A stretch of 64,000 nucleotides of DNA, from the NCBI GenBank assembly GCA_006176705.1, contig QRFJ01000007.1:2143089-2207088 (forward strand), in the 5' to 3' direction. The translations under genes were made by a program, and so were the position numbers. The notes beneath the pieces were generated by a model that ran no database searches, was not told the DNA's origin, and was given only the letters and a program-made list of their open reading frames with translations. Each line of letters opens with the position of its first letter. The stretch's first letter is position 1. Origin of the DNA: Cocos nucifera (lineage: Eukaryota > Streptophyta > Magnoliopsida > Arecales > Arecaceae). Positions 48,481 through 61,555 of this stretch are shown here, in pieces.

Positions 48481-48839
48481 TGCCTCGGAACTCTCAAACC
48501 ACTGCATGATAAGCACGAACGGGAGAAAGGATCGATTTCTATTTTTATTATACTAGAAATAGCAACCTACGACTCACTTGGCTTTCCTCATAATGATGAC
48601 CCAAGTCACGAGATGACATCAATTCTCGGAGGGTAGGTGCACCTCGGTATGTGCATATTCCTCGAGTTGATTCGATACGTTCATAGGATGCCACCTTCTA
48701 GAGTGCGTCTCTCAGAGCAATCTACCAAATCAAGGATAAGAAGATTTAGACTTATCCACTCAAAAATGGCTCGAGGGCCATCTATGAAGATCTCCATTCT
48801 CAAGTCTGAACTTTTAGGACTTAGAAGCAAAAGGGGATA

Positions 48840-49435
48840 AGTATTATGGGGTCATAGCACCTTGACCATAATTCTCAAAATTCTAAGCATCAACCACCAA
48901 CTTTCAGATCAGAAATGTATACCTCGGCCATCCATGCACGGTGAATCAACGAGCTATACTTTCTCTGGCTATAACTATCATACTTGACGAGACTGATAAA
49001 TCCCATCATATCATACTATTAAGGAAGATGACTGACTATATACTAGTTGCAATCACATCAATTATTACATCCTAAGAGACCACGCTAGAATCATTAATGA
49101 TAATGGTTGGCCCCTATTGGGTAGAACGACGTTAGCCACCAAACTCCAAAAAACTCAAGCAGGAATCCCAGAATAATGTGATTGGGAGAGGGCATGATTC
49201 CTCTCGCATCTCTCCTTTATGGCTCCAACTTTGGCCTATAAATAGAAAAATTAAAGGACCCATGAAAAGGTATGCAACCTATTCCATCATGCTCTATCTT
49301 TCTTATCTGCTCCATAGATCTCTGACTTGAGCATCGAAGGGTTCGATAAAAGACTTATTTTACAGGTCTGATTCCTCTTCTCAATCTTTGCCTTTCTCTA
49401 GCGGCTTCAACCTAAGTCAAGATCTCACAGCAACA
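48840..49435 (+). mobile_element. LTR-like fragment
   Basis: A TATA-like CCTATAAATAG (about 49236) is followed by a CT-rich region, the block CTGACTTGAGCATCGAAGGG at about 49322, and an end in CACAGCAACA at 49435. This is the R/U5 layout of gypsy-type LTRs and resembles the fragment at 5340-6085. The left border and target duplication were not found. Confidence 0.42.
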
Positions 49436-51251
49436 CATTTAAAAGAACAAAAAGTATTAAAAGCTTTAATATTGATTACCCTTTTTTAAAATCAATAATA
49501 TTGATTATCCTTACGGCACTTGTTAAACCAATCACATATAAAGAAAAATAATTTTAAAAAAAATTAGGAAACTTATGCGCCTTCTCCTACTTTTATTCGT
49601 TTTTCCTTTCCAAACATCAATTTAAACAAGTGCATTTAATTAGGAAACTTGTGCCCCTTCTTGCTTGATCTAAATACTAGCATCAACATTTAATTAGTAT
49701 TTTCTTTTTCAATATATAATATTCTGTTTATCATCTATGTTTAAAATTAATTATGATATATTACTTTTAGGTTTTAAGCATCCTGAACTTCTATCGAAAT
49801 TTTTCTGAATTCGCTGTTGGTTTCTGAATTCAAAATTATTTGGTTGTGCCGAATAACTCCTGATCACCCAACTTGTGACTGTGTCCCAAAATGCTCGTAC
49901 CATGCCATGGGATGATCAAGCTAGGGAAGCTCTACAAAAAACAATAAAAAGAATTGCTCAAATGCCTTCATAGGATTATTTGAGTCGTGTTATAAATACT
50001 TTGATTAAATGATTAATGAGAGAGGCAAAATTTCAACTTCTAAATCTCAATTAATTGGATCTAATGGCAACTACGGTTGCCCCCTATTTCCTCAAATGGA
50101 ACAACATTGATAAATATAAATGATATTTGCTGGGCTGATAACACCTCCTCGAGCAAAGATTTTTATAGTTGGTTGATCAGATCCTAAGTTGTAGGAGCAA
50201 TAGGTCCCTCTTTTCTCTTCAAGCAATTGATTTTATTACAGCAAAGCTCATCATGCTTGTGTCGGTCTATTACGTATCTCTGTATATAATATTACCTAGA
50301 TCCCTGAAATGACTCATTTGGCTTTATGAATAGAATTAATGATTAATTAATTTTGATTTCAAGACTAAAAGTTTACTAAATTATTCTGAATTGAACACTT
50401 TTAATAACATGCGCATTTGTAGTAGATAAACTTAAATTAGGATTTGAGAGCTTGTGTTTACTCATTAAGATCTCTACTAAGAACTAATCTAAATAACAAG
50501 ATATTTTTAGTCCCAACAATTTGTAAATGTCAAAAAGAGGAGCGTAGTGCGAGATCTGACATCTTGGTTGAATTGTATCATCCATATTCACACTCCCTTA
50601 TCCGGAGATAATTCACGAATAATAATCTATAATCTTGATTGTTTCTATGTTACAAGTCATTGCTAAAAACTCCCAATGACTTTATCAACTAAACAAATTG
50701 GGGTCCATTGGATGCACCCCAAGTTGTAATGAAGAAAAAGACGCCACATGAGAGATCATGCAATATGATGCTTAGCTCACACATATTTTAAGATATTTAT
50801 TCCAAACAAATTAATAATAATTTTTTTTTTCTATGTTGGTCCTTCATTAAGAAATTAATTATTTCAAAATTGCTAACAATTTTCATTTAATGACCACAGC
50901 GTGGCTCTGCAATCAATCTATTGAAGTACAATCATTCCTAAGTAAATTGCTATTTTTTTAAGTTTCTCGTCGACAAATTGCATATAGAGATCGTGGAATC
51001 ATTTTGCGATAACTTGACTATGGCATAATACTAGGAGTTTAATCCTATCCAATTAAATGTAAAGAGAATCCAGAGAGTAAGATGTGCTTCATTGCTGCAT
51101 TCTACCTGTCATGTCCTGATACGTTTACCTGTCAAGTCCTTATCATCCATATATAAAGTGTTCTTAGATATTATAAAAGCTTCTTAACCATCAAAATTTA
51201 ACTAATTAATCCTAATTTGATCTTTCAAAACCCTGAGGAATGGAGCACAAC
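49436..51251. other. AT-rich spacer, nothing recognised
   Basis: No coding or structural feature was recognised. Open frames are short and stops are dense. Confidence 0.5.
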
Positions 51252-51387
51252 TAGGATGCAAACGAGTCATGCTCGTGAGCTACTCGAGCTCGACTCAATT
51301 CGATTATTATCGAGTTCGAGTCGAACTCGAGTATACGAGTTGAGCTCGAATAGCAGAATATTCAATTCAAAAACTCACAAGTCTAAT

Positions 51388-51486
<99 letters not shown>

Positions 51487-51755
51487 TTTTATTTATAATA
51501 TATATATTAATATAAATATTATTAATGAGATAAGATTCGATTTTGAGCTCGAATTTAAGCTTGAGTATAGCTCAACTCACATTCGAGTCGAGTCAAATCG
51601 ATTTCGAATTTTATCTATTTTTTATTAAGCTGAGTTCGAATTTGAGGTATTAAGACTCGATTGAACTCGAGTCAAGCTTCGAACTTAAGTATGTTGAATC
51701 GAGTCGAGTTTGAGCTTTCAATTACTCGATTTGACTTGGCTCGATTGAATCCCTA
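51252..51755. mobile_element. hAT-type non-autonomous element (copy 2, inverted)
   Basis: A 504-bp relative of the element at 1103-1566, in reverse orientation. The left end TAGGATGCAAACGAGTC matches the reverse complement of copy 1's right end. The right end in reverse complement, TAGGGATTCAATCGAGCC, matches copy 1's left end. The (TA)n core is longer here (about 51391-51479, against about 46 bp in copy 1). The flanking 8-mers (AGCACAAC and AGTTACCA) do not match, so this copy is older or rearranged. The repetitive Ile-Tyr frame it opens is not a gene. Confidence 0.8.
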
Positions 51756-52668
51756 AGTTACCATATAAATAATTATTAGGTGCTTCTTTTATACGATGAA
51801 CAGATTAAATGAAAAATAATAAAAGAGAAAAGCTAAATATATTAAGAATAAAAAGTATCTTATGAGTTTGATTAATTATGAAATATCTGTCGCAATGATT
51901 TTTTTTTTTTTTTTTAGAGTACGAGATTAGAATCATGCTACATTGAGCCAGTGACTATTGACCGGAAAATAAATAATATTGAGGGTTTTAAGCTTACTTT
52001 TATAAATCTATCTGACAGATAAGAAAGAATCCAAACTCCTAGGATCGTCGGGCGTGGATTTTTTAGAGAATTCTAGAAATCGTTGCGTTTCTAGTTTCCA
52101 AATTTCTGGAACTCATGGCCCGAGAGGATTTAGGCCCAACATGTAACACCTCGTCAAGTCCTTGACATCATATATATATATAACCCGTTCTTGGAACTCA
52201 TAAAAGCTTTACAAGAACCAAAGTCAACAAATTAGTTCTAATTCACATCTCTTGAACTTTAATGTCCTCTTTGGATCTATAACAAATGATTCTTTTTTTT
52301 TTTGCGAAAATAACAAATGATGCTTTGGGAACATCAAAATAGGGACTGTCAATAACTATGAGCGGACAACATGGATAACTACTAGCTGCTTGGTTCACAG
52401 TAATGAACAAATTAAATAAAATAAGATTATCAGATAGAAATATATTAAAAATAAATACATACTTTTGTTTGTGATGAAGCATCCACGGCAACGTTTTCTT
52501 TTTTGGCTGTCATATTTTTCTTCTGCAATTTAAAATGCTCAGATCTACGGAAGCTGTCTGATATTGAGTCCACGTGGACGCATCAAAGAATTCGACCGTT
52601 GGAGCGCTGTTGCAAGCCCCAACCTCAAATTTCCCCGTCTCCGCCCAAATTCCACCAAACGCAAGAAC

Positions 52669-52670
<2 letters not shown>
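51756..52670. other. Spacer and Aurora kinase promoter region
   Basis: No gene was recognised. The last few hundred bases should contain the Aurora promoter. A poly-T run is at 51898-51916. Confidence 0.4.

Positions 52671-52671
<1 letters not shown>

Positions 52672-52711
<40 letters not shown>
52672..52711. repeat. (CT)n microsatellite in the Aurora kinase leader
   Basis: About 19 CT dinucleotides lie 50-90 bp upstream of the Aurora start codon, followed by a C-rich tract at 52737-52753. CT-rich tracts are common in plant 5' leaders. Confidence 0.88.
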
Positions 52712-52714
<3 letters not shown>

Positions 52715-52760
52715 CACTATCTCTCACACACGCGCACCCCCCCCCTCCCCCCCGGCATTC

Positions 52761-53679
52761 ATGGGGATCCCGGCAGAAGCCCAGCAGGAAGAAAAGGTAG
52801 GGCAAAAAGATCTGATCTTTTTGGTAGTTCTTGATGGTGGTCTAGGTTTTGATTTATAGATCCTCTTCTCTTATCTCCCTTTCTTGGAGATCTAGGGCAT
52901 CTCGTCGTCAATAAGTTAAAAAAGATCCCATCTTTCTTCTTTTCATTGGCATTGGTGTGCGAGGAGTTTGGAGTTGCCGGATTCGGTCTTCCTACGTTTC
53001 TGGAAATGATTGCAAGAAATATTAAGGCGATTTAGGGTTTTTTTCGTTCTGAATTCAGGCGTTTTTGTTGCTTTCTCTGTATTCTTTTAGGTTTTTTACC
53101 CCCCTAAAATTTCAAGTGGCTTTCCTTTTTAAACGGTGATTTTACATGAAATGCTTGATAATCTTGGGTTATAATATGGCCTGTAGTTTAAACTTAGGGA
53201 TCTCAACCTGCCATAGATCTGATTTCAGCTTCACTTGTTAATGTTGAGAATAATTTCATGCTTTGGGGCGGGGGTTCACTTTCGCACAATTTTTAGACCG
53301 GATCTGTGTCTTTTTTTGCCTCCTTTGGTCTCATGTCAGAAAGAAAATTAACTCCGTAGTATTTAATTTAGTTCTAGCTCAGCTGGAAATGTGCATGTAA
53401 TAACCATAACAATCTAGCTTTTCCCAACTATTTGGGGTCTTAATAATGTCATCTTATATTCTTTCTGGTAGGGTTTTATGTTATTTTTGAATATAACTCT
53501 CAATTACCAATTTTGATATGATTTTTGAGGGTTAACTGTTCTGAACTGTATATAAATTTTTAAAGTCTTCTTCACAGGTGTCCACTGTGGAGAAGCGCTG
53601 GACTCTCAACGACTTTGACATTGGAAAGCCTCTTGGGCGAGGGAAGTTTGGTCATGTTTATTTGGCCAGAGAAAAGAAG
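52761..53679 (+). CDS. AUR1: Aurora kinase, 5' exons only (partial)
   Basis: Aurora kinases phosphorylate histone H3 and spindle or phragmoplast targets in dividing cells. Two exons are present, 52761-52796 (MGIPAEAQQEEK) and 53578-53679 (VSTVEKRWTLNDFDIGKPLG then RGKFGHVYLAREKK). They join in frame to 46 residues. The RWTLxDFDIGKPLGRGKFGHVYLARE stretch is nearly identical to the start of the kinase domain of plant alpha-Aurora (AUR1/2), including the Gly-rich loop at residues 32-37. The first 18 residues are a short N-tail, as in AUR1/2 and unlike AUR3. A GT donor follows residue 46. The next exon, which should carry the ATP-binding Lys, and the catalytic HRD and DFG exons are not seen in the remaining 10.3 kb. 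The sequence enters a 25-N gap 116 bp later. AUR1 versus AUR2 cannot be decided. Confidence 0.9.
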
Positions 53680-53795
53680 GTATTGATCATTTGTTATCAA
53701 CTACACAATTAGTCCTTCCCACTTTTCCTTACATTGATGCTTCTTTACTTCCTTTCGAGAAAACAAAAAAGATGCTTCTTTAAAGTTTATTTCAC

Positions 53796-53820
53796 NNNNN
53801 NNNNNNNNNNNNNNNNNNNN
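53796..53820. other. Assembly gap (25 N)
   Basis: Twenty-five N bases. The true gap size is unknown. It falls inside the expected second intron of the Aurora kinase gene. Confidence 0.99.
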
Positions 53821-55644
53821 CTGATTGCAAAGCGAGGTCTGATGTTAGACATGATCATTAGAAAAGAAATTGCATTTGAAGAGTCAAACATTTAAAAAAT
53901 AAATATGAATTTAATAATATACACTAAAATAGAGATATTTATATTTATGCTTTTTCTCTGAAGTAACTAAAAGTATATTGATGGCATTTGAATGAAGAGC
54001 CCCTAGGACCTATACTTTGAAGTGGATCTGGATATTAGCCTAAACCCCTAAATTAGCAAGAAGAAGGAAGGATAAGAATGCAGTTACATGGCTTCAAAAA
54101 AAGCTTGCATTTAGGATGCATGAGAAAAAATTTAGCAAGAGTTTTCACTTTATTGTGGACAAATCCAATTTTCTGAATGCCGCTAGGACACAATAAGTAA
54201 ATTTAATTGAATTTAAAATTAGTTATTTGCATTGTTTTTGAAGTTTTAGTTCTAAATTCATTACCAGATGTAGCTTAGAAAGAAATGAATTCACTTGCTA
54301 TTATGCTTCAAAAACGAAACATGCATTTAATAATTAAAAATATAAATTTTGTGAACTAGAATGCCCTCTTTGTAATCATTCCAAATTGCAAAATGAAACT
54401 TTTGATCTTACAAATGAGGAAGCAGAATAAGAATCTAGAATGTACATCTAAAAATAATTTATTTTTTTCATATTGATTACTTAGACTTTCATGTCTCTAT
54501 AGGTGAATTCACTGAAACAAACAAGAAAATTGCAAGCATAATAAATGCAAAGAAATCCCAATTTAGTTGCAAACTTTACTTCTAGGTCCATCTTGAAAGT
54601 GGGCGTCATCTTTGGCTCAAACTCTCGCAAATGTAGGTGAAGTCAAGCAATTTCATGTTTAGAAAATTCCATTATACATATTTGTGTTTTGAACACAAAC
54701 TAATTTAAAGAATATTATCTAGGAGTTCTTCCAATTTCTCAAAGTTAACTAGTAACCCATATTTCAAAAAACTTAAAAATAGTAGTCCACTCATGTTATT
54801 TCGTCAATAGAATTAGAGCCCATAGAAGAAACCCTCATTTTTTTATGGGCATTATGAAGGAAAATGGGATACTGATAATATGGAGACCCGCAAAATCAGC
54901 TAAAAGAACCTACTTTCTGACTTGTAGTCAAGAACTATTTTTCTTCTTTGTTTGCTTGTCCCAATTCTTTGTGTTATGTTACATGAGATTGCAGTGATCA
55001 CAAGCAAGGATTAAAGAGGGACTAGGGCAAGAAAGGCTAAGAAGCCATTTAGACAATAATTCTTCTACCTCTTATCTCTAAGTGATTTTGTCCCTCTTTT
55101 GCAAAACATAGAATGCTATATTTAATTCTTTAGGTTACCTATGCATGATCTTATTTAAGATTATAAAGTTTTCTATGTAGTTGAACAATATAAAAGTAAT
55201 CTGCATTTGACACTTAACATTCTGCTTAAGTTTTCTTAATTTCACTGTAAAAACTAAAAGTTGGAAGCAATATGATCTAATCAAAATCTTTTGATCTCTG
55301 CAATATAGCGAAAGTTTGTGAGTTCAAGCTTTACATAAAAGCTGAATGTTGTTTAACTGATTTCTATTACTATTGATAATCAAAACTTGTTAGGTTAGAT
55401 TTAAATCTACTTTACTACAAATTTTTATGCTATCCATACAATGCTTATCTGTAGGATATCGTTAGTTGGTTAGAAGGGACTATTCTACTAAGAAAATTCC
55501 ATTTAATAGATCATTGAATAAATTATCTGATGGCTCTTCTATGTTTGACACTTTTCATAAATTTACCAATCTTGAGTAACCCTGAGAAGAAAAGAAATTA
55601 TAGTGTTGATTAAGATTTATCATTCTAGGCTAAAAGCGCAAGTC
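53821..55644. other. AT-rich sequence after the gap, nothing recognised
   Basis: No Aurora exon and no other gene was recognised between the gap and the copia element. Confidence 0.45.
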
Positions 55645-56542
55645 TGTTATAACACTGTATGTTAATGGATACCAAGATATAGTTTAAGGAAAACATTAAA
55701 AATTTTTAAATAATTAAATATATTAAAAACTTAATAAAGGATCTCTAATTAAACTTCAAAGATCTGAAAGGCTTGCGTAGCACATTCTAAAGGTTGTATT
55801 TTCATTTCTCGTGTAGAAATATCCGAAACACCATCCCAAGATATGATCGGTATTTCCTTCTCCTGTGAGCACAATTCAGGTGGAGGTTGATGAAGGCTCT
55901 TTATACCAGAATAAAAGAAAAAATTGAAACAAAAAAATGCGATGGAGAAGATGTAAAAGAATCAGCAAAGAAATAAAGAATGGACTTGGATTCCTAACCT
56001 ACTAGTTTAAGGACTCAAGAGTCCTTTTTTATAGCAACCTATAATTCTAAAGTTGGGCTAGCCCAATGTTCAGAAATAAATAGCCTAAATAAAAGGCCCA
56101 ACGTTCAAACAAATTAATAGCCCAATTTAAGGTCCAAACATTAAAAATAAAAGTGTTTAAATGGTTTAAAAATTTAAAAAACCCAATGGTTTAAAATATT
56201 AGAATAGTGAATTAAAATTTTAATGGTTAAATTATAATAATAATTGATTAAAATAATTTTGCGTGCAAGGTGGTGCACTCGCACCCATGCCATGCACGCC
56301 CGTCCCGACTCAGCCCAGCCTGGTTTGGTTCAGGTTCACGCATATGCATATTAAACATTTTTCTTCAAACCTCCTCAATTGCCTCTAAAGGCTAAGCCAA
56401 ATTTTTTTCTCATATTAAATATTCTTAAGAAAATGTCTCATTTCCGATATGAGATAAAAACATCTCAAAAAAGGTTGAAAACAACATTTGGAGGGGAAAA
56501 CTTTAAAAATTTTGAGTTTTTAATTTTCAATTTCCACAAACA
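55645..56542 (-). repeat. 3' LTR of the copia element
   Basis: This 898-bp LTR shares the blocks GAAACACCATCCCAA, GGTTGATGAAGGCTCTTT and CACCATGCC-like sequence near 56285 with the copy at 61556-63936. Plus-strand ends are TGTTATAACA and CCACAAACA. Confidence 0.75.
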
Positions 56543-57949
56543 ATCCCTCATTTAAAAACTCAAATTTTTCAAAAAATAATATTAATAATATAAATTTCTA
56601 GGTGCTGTATACATGCAATGGGATAAAATGGACTTAATTATACTAGTGTGAATAATTTCTATCTAATAAAATCAGATCTTAAACTATTTTCTTTGAACTA
56701 AAACTTCAACTACACATAACTAGTAAGAGTTTTTCATCGCTTAGTTTGTGCATAGTTGGCTTTCACAAGTATCTTGATTTTCATGAGAGTTACAGGAAAT
56801 AGTCCAAATCTCATATCCGTGATTCATGTACGATTAACTCTCATATAGGTTGAGTTCCTTCCAAGGATGTGTTATAATGTCACATCTTAAGGAATTACCT
56901 CTTGGGTTTATTTCAAAAATAAAAACTCTTCCTAACCACTACATAGGAGCACTAATCATCATAAGGATGAGATGAATTTATGATTCCTTATATCAAAATA
57001 AATCATTATGTGCTCTCCAAGCCAATCAATTAGGCTTGTTATTATCTATTGAATCTTCTTCAAAGGATTCTTCTATCACGAGACTGGGTTCCTAACTATT
57101 AGAAGGTTTCCATTACGGATAAAGCTCCATCCTTTCTCGATGGACATAAGGACCTTTAGTCCTATTTAAGCCTTTAGTTAAGGCTGGTCCGTAAGATTCT
57201 TGATCAGATTTATAAATTTTAATTATAATAATATCATACTTTTTATTGTCATCTAATATATTTTATTTTAATTTTATATATCTACTAGTTTTTAGAATTT
57301 ATGATTTTCTTTTACAAAATCAATTGTAGCTCAGAATCATAATGAATAGATCATAGGAGGAATGATGTTTAAATTAGAGAATAGATGACCATAATTTTTT
57401 CAGCCCACTCAAGCTTGTAAGGATGTGCATATTAAGAGCTATTAAATTTAACCTCCCAGATACTTCTAGTATTATTGTTTGTTTTATATATTGCCTAAGA
57501 AATAGCACTTACCAATTCAAGGAGTAAAAATATATCTAGAAGTTAGATTTTAATATCTAAAGAATCAGATATCCAGTTGGCATCACTATAATTCTTCAAA
57601 TATAGCTGGTATAGCTAATAAATCTAAGTTTAAAAAAAAAGATATCTTTAAGATTACGAAAAAACTTTTTCTAGAGTAGTCCAATTGACATACTAGGATT
57701 ACTGTGTATATCTATTTTAATCTAAAAAACAAACTATTGACAATATCAGTCTAGTTCAATAGCTATATATGAGATTTGATCCAATTAATTTGAGCATAAT
57801 TATTTTTTGATTTTACAGATTATCAGTATTCTTTTCTAATTAACACTAAAATCATAAGATGTAGATAAAGAGAAAGGACTAGAATATTTCAAACTTGTCT
57901 AGATTTATTAGTATAATGAGATCGAGTTAGATAAATAGGAGATTAAAAG

Positions 57950-58600
57950 ATGATTAACCTTCATACCTAAGATTATATCAAGCTGACCAAGATCTTTCAT
58001 GTCAAAGTTGAATTGATAGCAAAATTTTTGATATATTAATTAGTTTCAATATCTAGTGCTTAGTATAAGAATATCATCAAACATATATGATAGAGTAAGG
58101 ACAACATCGAATTCATCAAACCCTTTAACAATATAAACATTTGTCAAAGTCATTGATTTAAAAATCACTAGAAATTAATAACATTATTCAAATTTTTACG
58201 TGCCATTATTTAGAGCTGCTTTAGTCCATAATAAGAAATTTAACTAGCTTGCAAAATTTTATTTTCTTGATCAGGCACAGAAAAAATTCTTTAGGTTGAT
58301 TCATATAAATTTCTTCTTCTTAAATCACCATGAAGGAAGGTAGTTTTGGACATTCATCTGATGAACAAGAAGTTTGTGAAATGAAGCTAAAGCCAGAGGA
58401 AAACAAATAGTGGAGATTGAAAAAGGATGAATATGTGTCCAAAAAAATCAAAAAAGCCAGTCTTTTATTTCCAAAATCATGAGTATAAGATGCAGCCTTG
58501 TACCTTTCACACAGATCCATCTATCCTAGTTTTTTCTAAAGATCCACTTACAACCTAGAGGTTTACTTTCAGATGTAAATTTAGTTAAGAATCAGATTGT
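57950..58600 (-). pseudogene. Copia reverse transcriptase remnant
   Basis: On the minus strand, about 58360-58270 reads MNV, KTTFLHGD, EEEIYMNQPKE and VPDQEN over several frames, matching the MDVKTAFLNGDLEEEIYM block. About 58110-58070 reads TLSYMFDDILIL, a decayed YVDD box. About 58020-57960 reads FNFDMKDLGQLDIILGM, the FxMKDLG block. Stops and frame changes make it inactive. Confidence 0.8.
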
Positions 58601-59249
58601 TATTTTAATAATTGATTAATCTCACTATTTATAGCCTTCTTCTAAAAAGGGACTTTAGAGAGCTCATAGCTTTCTTTATAAGTTGTCAGTGTTATTTTAA
58701 TCATGAATGTTATGAACTCTTCACAAAACTCTTAAATAGTTCAGGAAAAGATTAGTTCTAAAAAGATTTGTGAATCAAGTTGAGATATAAAAAGGATGAT
58801 CTAAAGAAAAAACCAGTAGTAGGAGATATTAAAGAAATGCTCAAAAGTTGATTAGAAATTTAAGTTGAAGGAAAAAATATTTTCAAAGAAAGATGCATCT
58901 CTAGATTCAATAATAGTATCATTTGAATTCTAAATACTTTAGAATAAACTACTAAAAATCTATATGTTATTACTATCAAGAGAAATATCCATTAGAGATA
59001 CATCTTATAGTGTTTTAGGTCCAATCTTTTTTCTTGGATTCGGGATTCCGACCTTTGCTAAACACCCCCACACTTGAAAATAACTTAGCTTTAGGTACGT
59101 GTCTCTTTCAAATTTCATATAGAATTTTTTTCATTATCCTTTAGAGGAATTCTAATTTAGAATATTAAACAGGGCTAAATAGAAGAGCCCCCCCATAGTT
59201 CTGAGGTACATCAAATAATCATGGCTTGATCATATCTAGTAGGATTCGG

Positions 59250-59555
59250 ATTCTTGGAATCAGCCATACCATTAGATTGAGGTGAGTTGTGAGCTGTGGA
59301 CTTTCATGAATTATTCAGCTTCTTCATAGAACAACGAGCAAACTCATTTGAAGTATATCATTTTCCTATCAATCTTATTATTCTTAATCTTTTTCTCTTG
59401 TTGGTTTTGACTTTTAGCTTTATTAAACTTTTAAAATTAATAAGAACTTCATCTTTATTTTTAAAAATAGATGAAAACCTTAAATTTTGAAAAATTTCAT
59501 CTATAAAAGTCATAAAATACGATTTTTTTTCTAGTTGGTCTCCTATTTGAGTCAT
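59250..59555 (-). pseudogene. Copia integrase core remnant
   Basis: The minus strand reads YFMTFIDEIFQNLRFSSIFK, then DEVLINFKSLIKLKVKTNKR and KRLRIIRL. This parallels the FIDDFSRxxWVYFLKxKSEVF...KTLRSDNG core. Further on (about 59310-59260), STAHNSPQSNGMADSKN matches the TPQQNGVAERKN block. The DNG Asp is not intact. Confidence 0.75.
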
Positions 59556-60299
59556 ATACGATTACTAGGAAAAGTTCTAACTTTTGGAATATTCCTAGCA
59601 TTAAAAGATTTTGGTTCTTGGATGTGTTAACATATTCAACATTACTATTATTTAGTTTTGAATTTGATACAAATTAAGTTTAAATTCAATATTTTTCATA
59701 ATTGACCTATTATATTTACATGTCTAGTCTGTTATTCCATACATCATAAGATTCCAATATTCATACATGAGATTGATTTAGAGAATATAGAAAAAATTAT
59801 TTATTCAATGAAAAGTAGTAATTGATTTTTAAAAAGCCCTCAAATACAAAATTTTTTTCAATAAACATTTCTTCTTTACAAGATACAACCTATTTGATCT
59901 AACACAACTTTATAATCTCAATTGAACTAGCAAAAACCACATAATAATTAAAATTTCTACGAAAATCTTGGGAACAACTGGATGCACCGTTGCAGAGTTA
60001 AGGAGTTTTTTCAGATGTTATCTTTAGCTTGATAGTTCCAACTCCTAGCATTCTATAGATGTTCCATCTCCTATAGTTACACTTCTTCACTGAGTCTCGA
60101 TAGAATAATACCAGCCTTATAGTACAGAACATGAATAATTTTGCAACCTAAGAATCTAGCCAACCAAATCTTATTGAAAATGTAAGGTTTATAGTAAGGT
60201 ACAAGATTACTGACGCTATAAGTAAATTATAAGATCCAGCCTCTATCATGTTGACTTTGAGATTTTAGAGCTGATTTGTACCCCTTCTTGACGTGCGGT

Positions 60300-61182
60300 G
60301 ATTCATTTTTTTCTTTCTATAAAAGCAACTCTATGGCGAATGGGTTTCCCAACATAGACAAAATAAGAAACCTTCATCATTTTTTCTTATATTTCTTTTG
60401 GTTATTTAGGTTTACGAATTACCTTTATGACCTTTAACTATTGTTTAAAAGTTTTTAAAAGATTAGTAACTTAGAATTTACTAGTCTTCTAGTTGGAAAT
60501 TATGCTAGATTGATTTGTCCTAAAAGTTTTGATTCTTAATTTGAGGCGAACCTCTGGTTAAATTTACCTTGGTTTTGCAATTGATTTTCTTTAGAGCCTC
60601 CCAAAGATGATGTTGTCCTTCAATTCTAAGTAAACTAGTAACAGAATCTAACTTAAGGTCCCTTAAGTTCTTCAAGTTTCTGGTAATTTAGACTAGAAAG
60701 TAAGTATATTATCAATTAAGCAAGATCACTTGGTAATTTTCGCCTAACATAGAACCACCTCATGGAATATTCATGGCTAAAATTTTCAAATTGATTGAAT
60801 CTAATCATTGTAGAAATTATTATCATTATTTATAATATTCAAAAATTCATTACAGAAACCTTTGAATATCTTCATTCCTCTAATTAGCATCTCTATAGGC
60901 ATACTAGATGTTCTTTAGTCAATCTTATATTTTCTATAGATTTTATATAATTTTATCAAAAGGCAACTAAGAATTCTAAATCTATAATAAACTTTATTTT
61001 CTTTGAAGATTTGTCTATCTACAAGTTTAGGATCATCAAAAGAAGAAGATCTTTTTAAAGATAAAGAAAGATTTTCCTATGCGAATTAATGATCTATTGG
61101 GTTTAATAAGGGCGACCCAGGGTTTTTTTTAGGAATGTTCTTACCATCTAGCAAATCTTGAGCCATGAAATTTTTCAGGCTG
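60300..61182 (-). pseudogene. gag: Copia gag remnant
   Basis: The N-terminal signature PEKFHGSRFARW (61182-61140, followed by a stop) is that of copia gag. A decayed zinc knuckle reading YVGKPIRHR in place of CxxCGKxGHxxxxC lies near 60355-60310. Nothing functional remains. Confidence 0.62.
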
Positions 61183-61555
61183 AGACTCGATTGTAATCAT
61201 TACCCATCTTAATAAGACTTAATAAAGGGAGAATCTATTAGGAAAGAAGATGAGGTAATAGAAAGACACAGCAAAAGAAATCCCAAAAATCTATTTAAAT
61301 TATTTCTATATCGAAACAAACCTTTCAAAATATTTAATTTTTATAACTACTAATTAAATCAAAAAAGAACGAGTAAAAACAATAAGTATATCTAAAGTAT
61401 TTCTAAGCAGATTTTCAAGAACAAAGCAGAATGATTATGTTTAAAGAATGCTAATCAATTTTAGTTTAGCAGATTAATAATATATATATACTATAGTAAT
61501 GGATTAGCATATTATTAGTTTCTTAAACATAATCTGAGGAAATATAGTTTAGAAA

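Noticed and set aside
51217..51480. Open frame ending in a long Ile-Tyr repeat
   Set aside because: It is the translation of the (TA)n tract in the hAT-type element.
52510..52859. Open frames in several registers over the Aurora leader
   Set aside because: They come from the CT microsatellite. The real start is fixed by MGIPAEAQQEEK joining in frame to the kinase exon.
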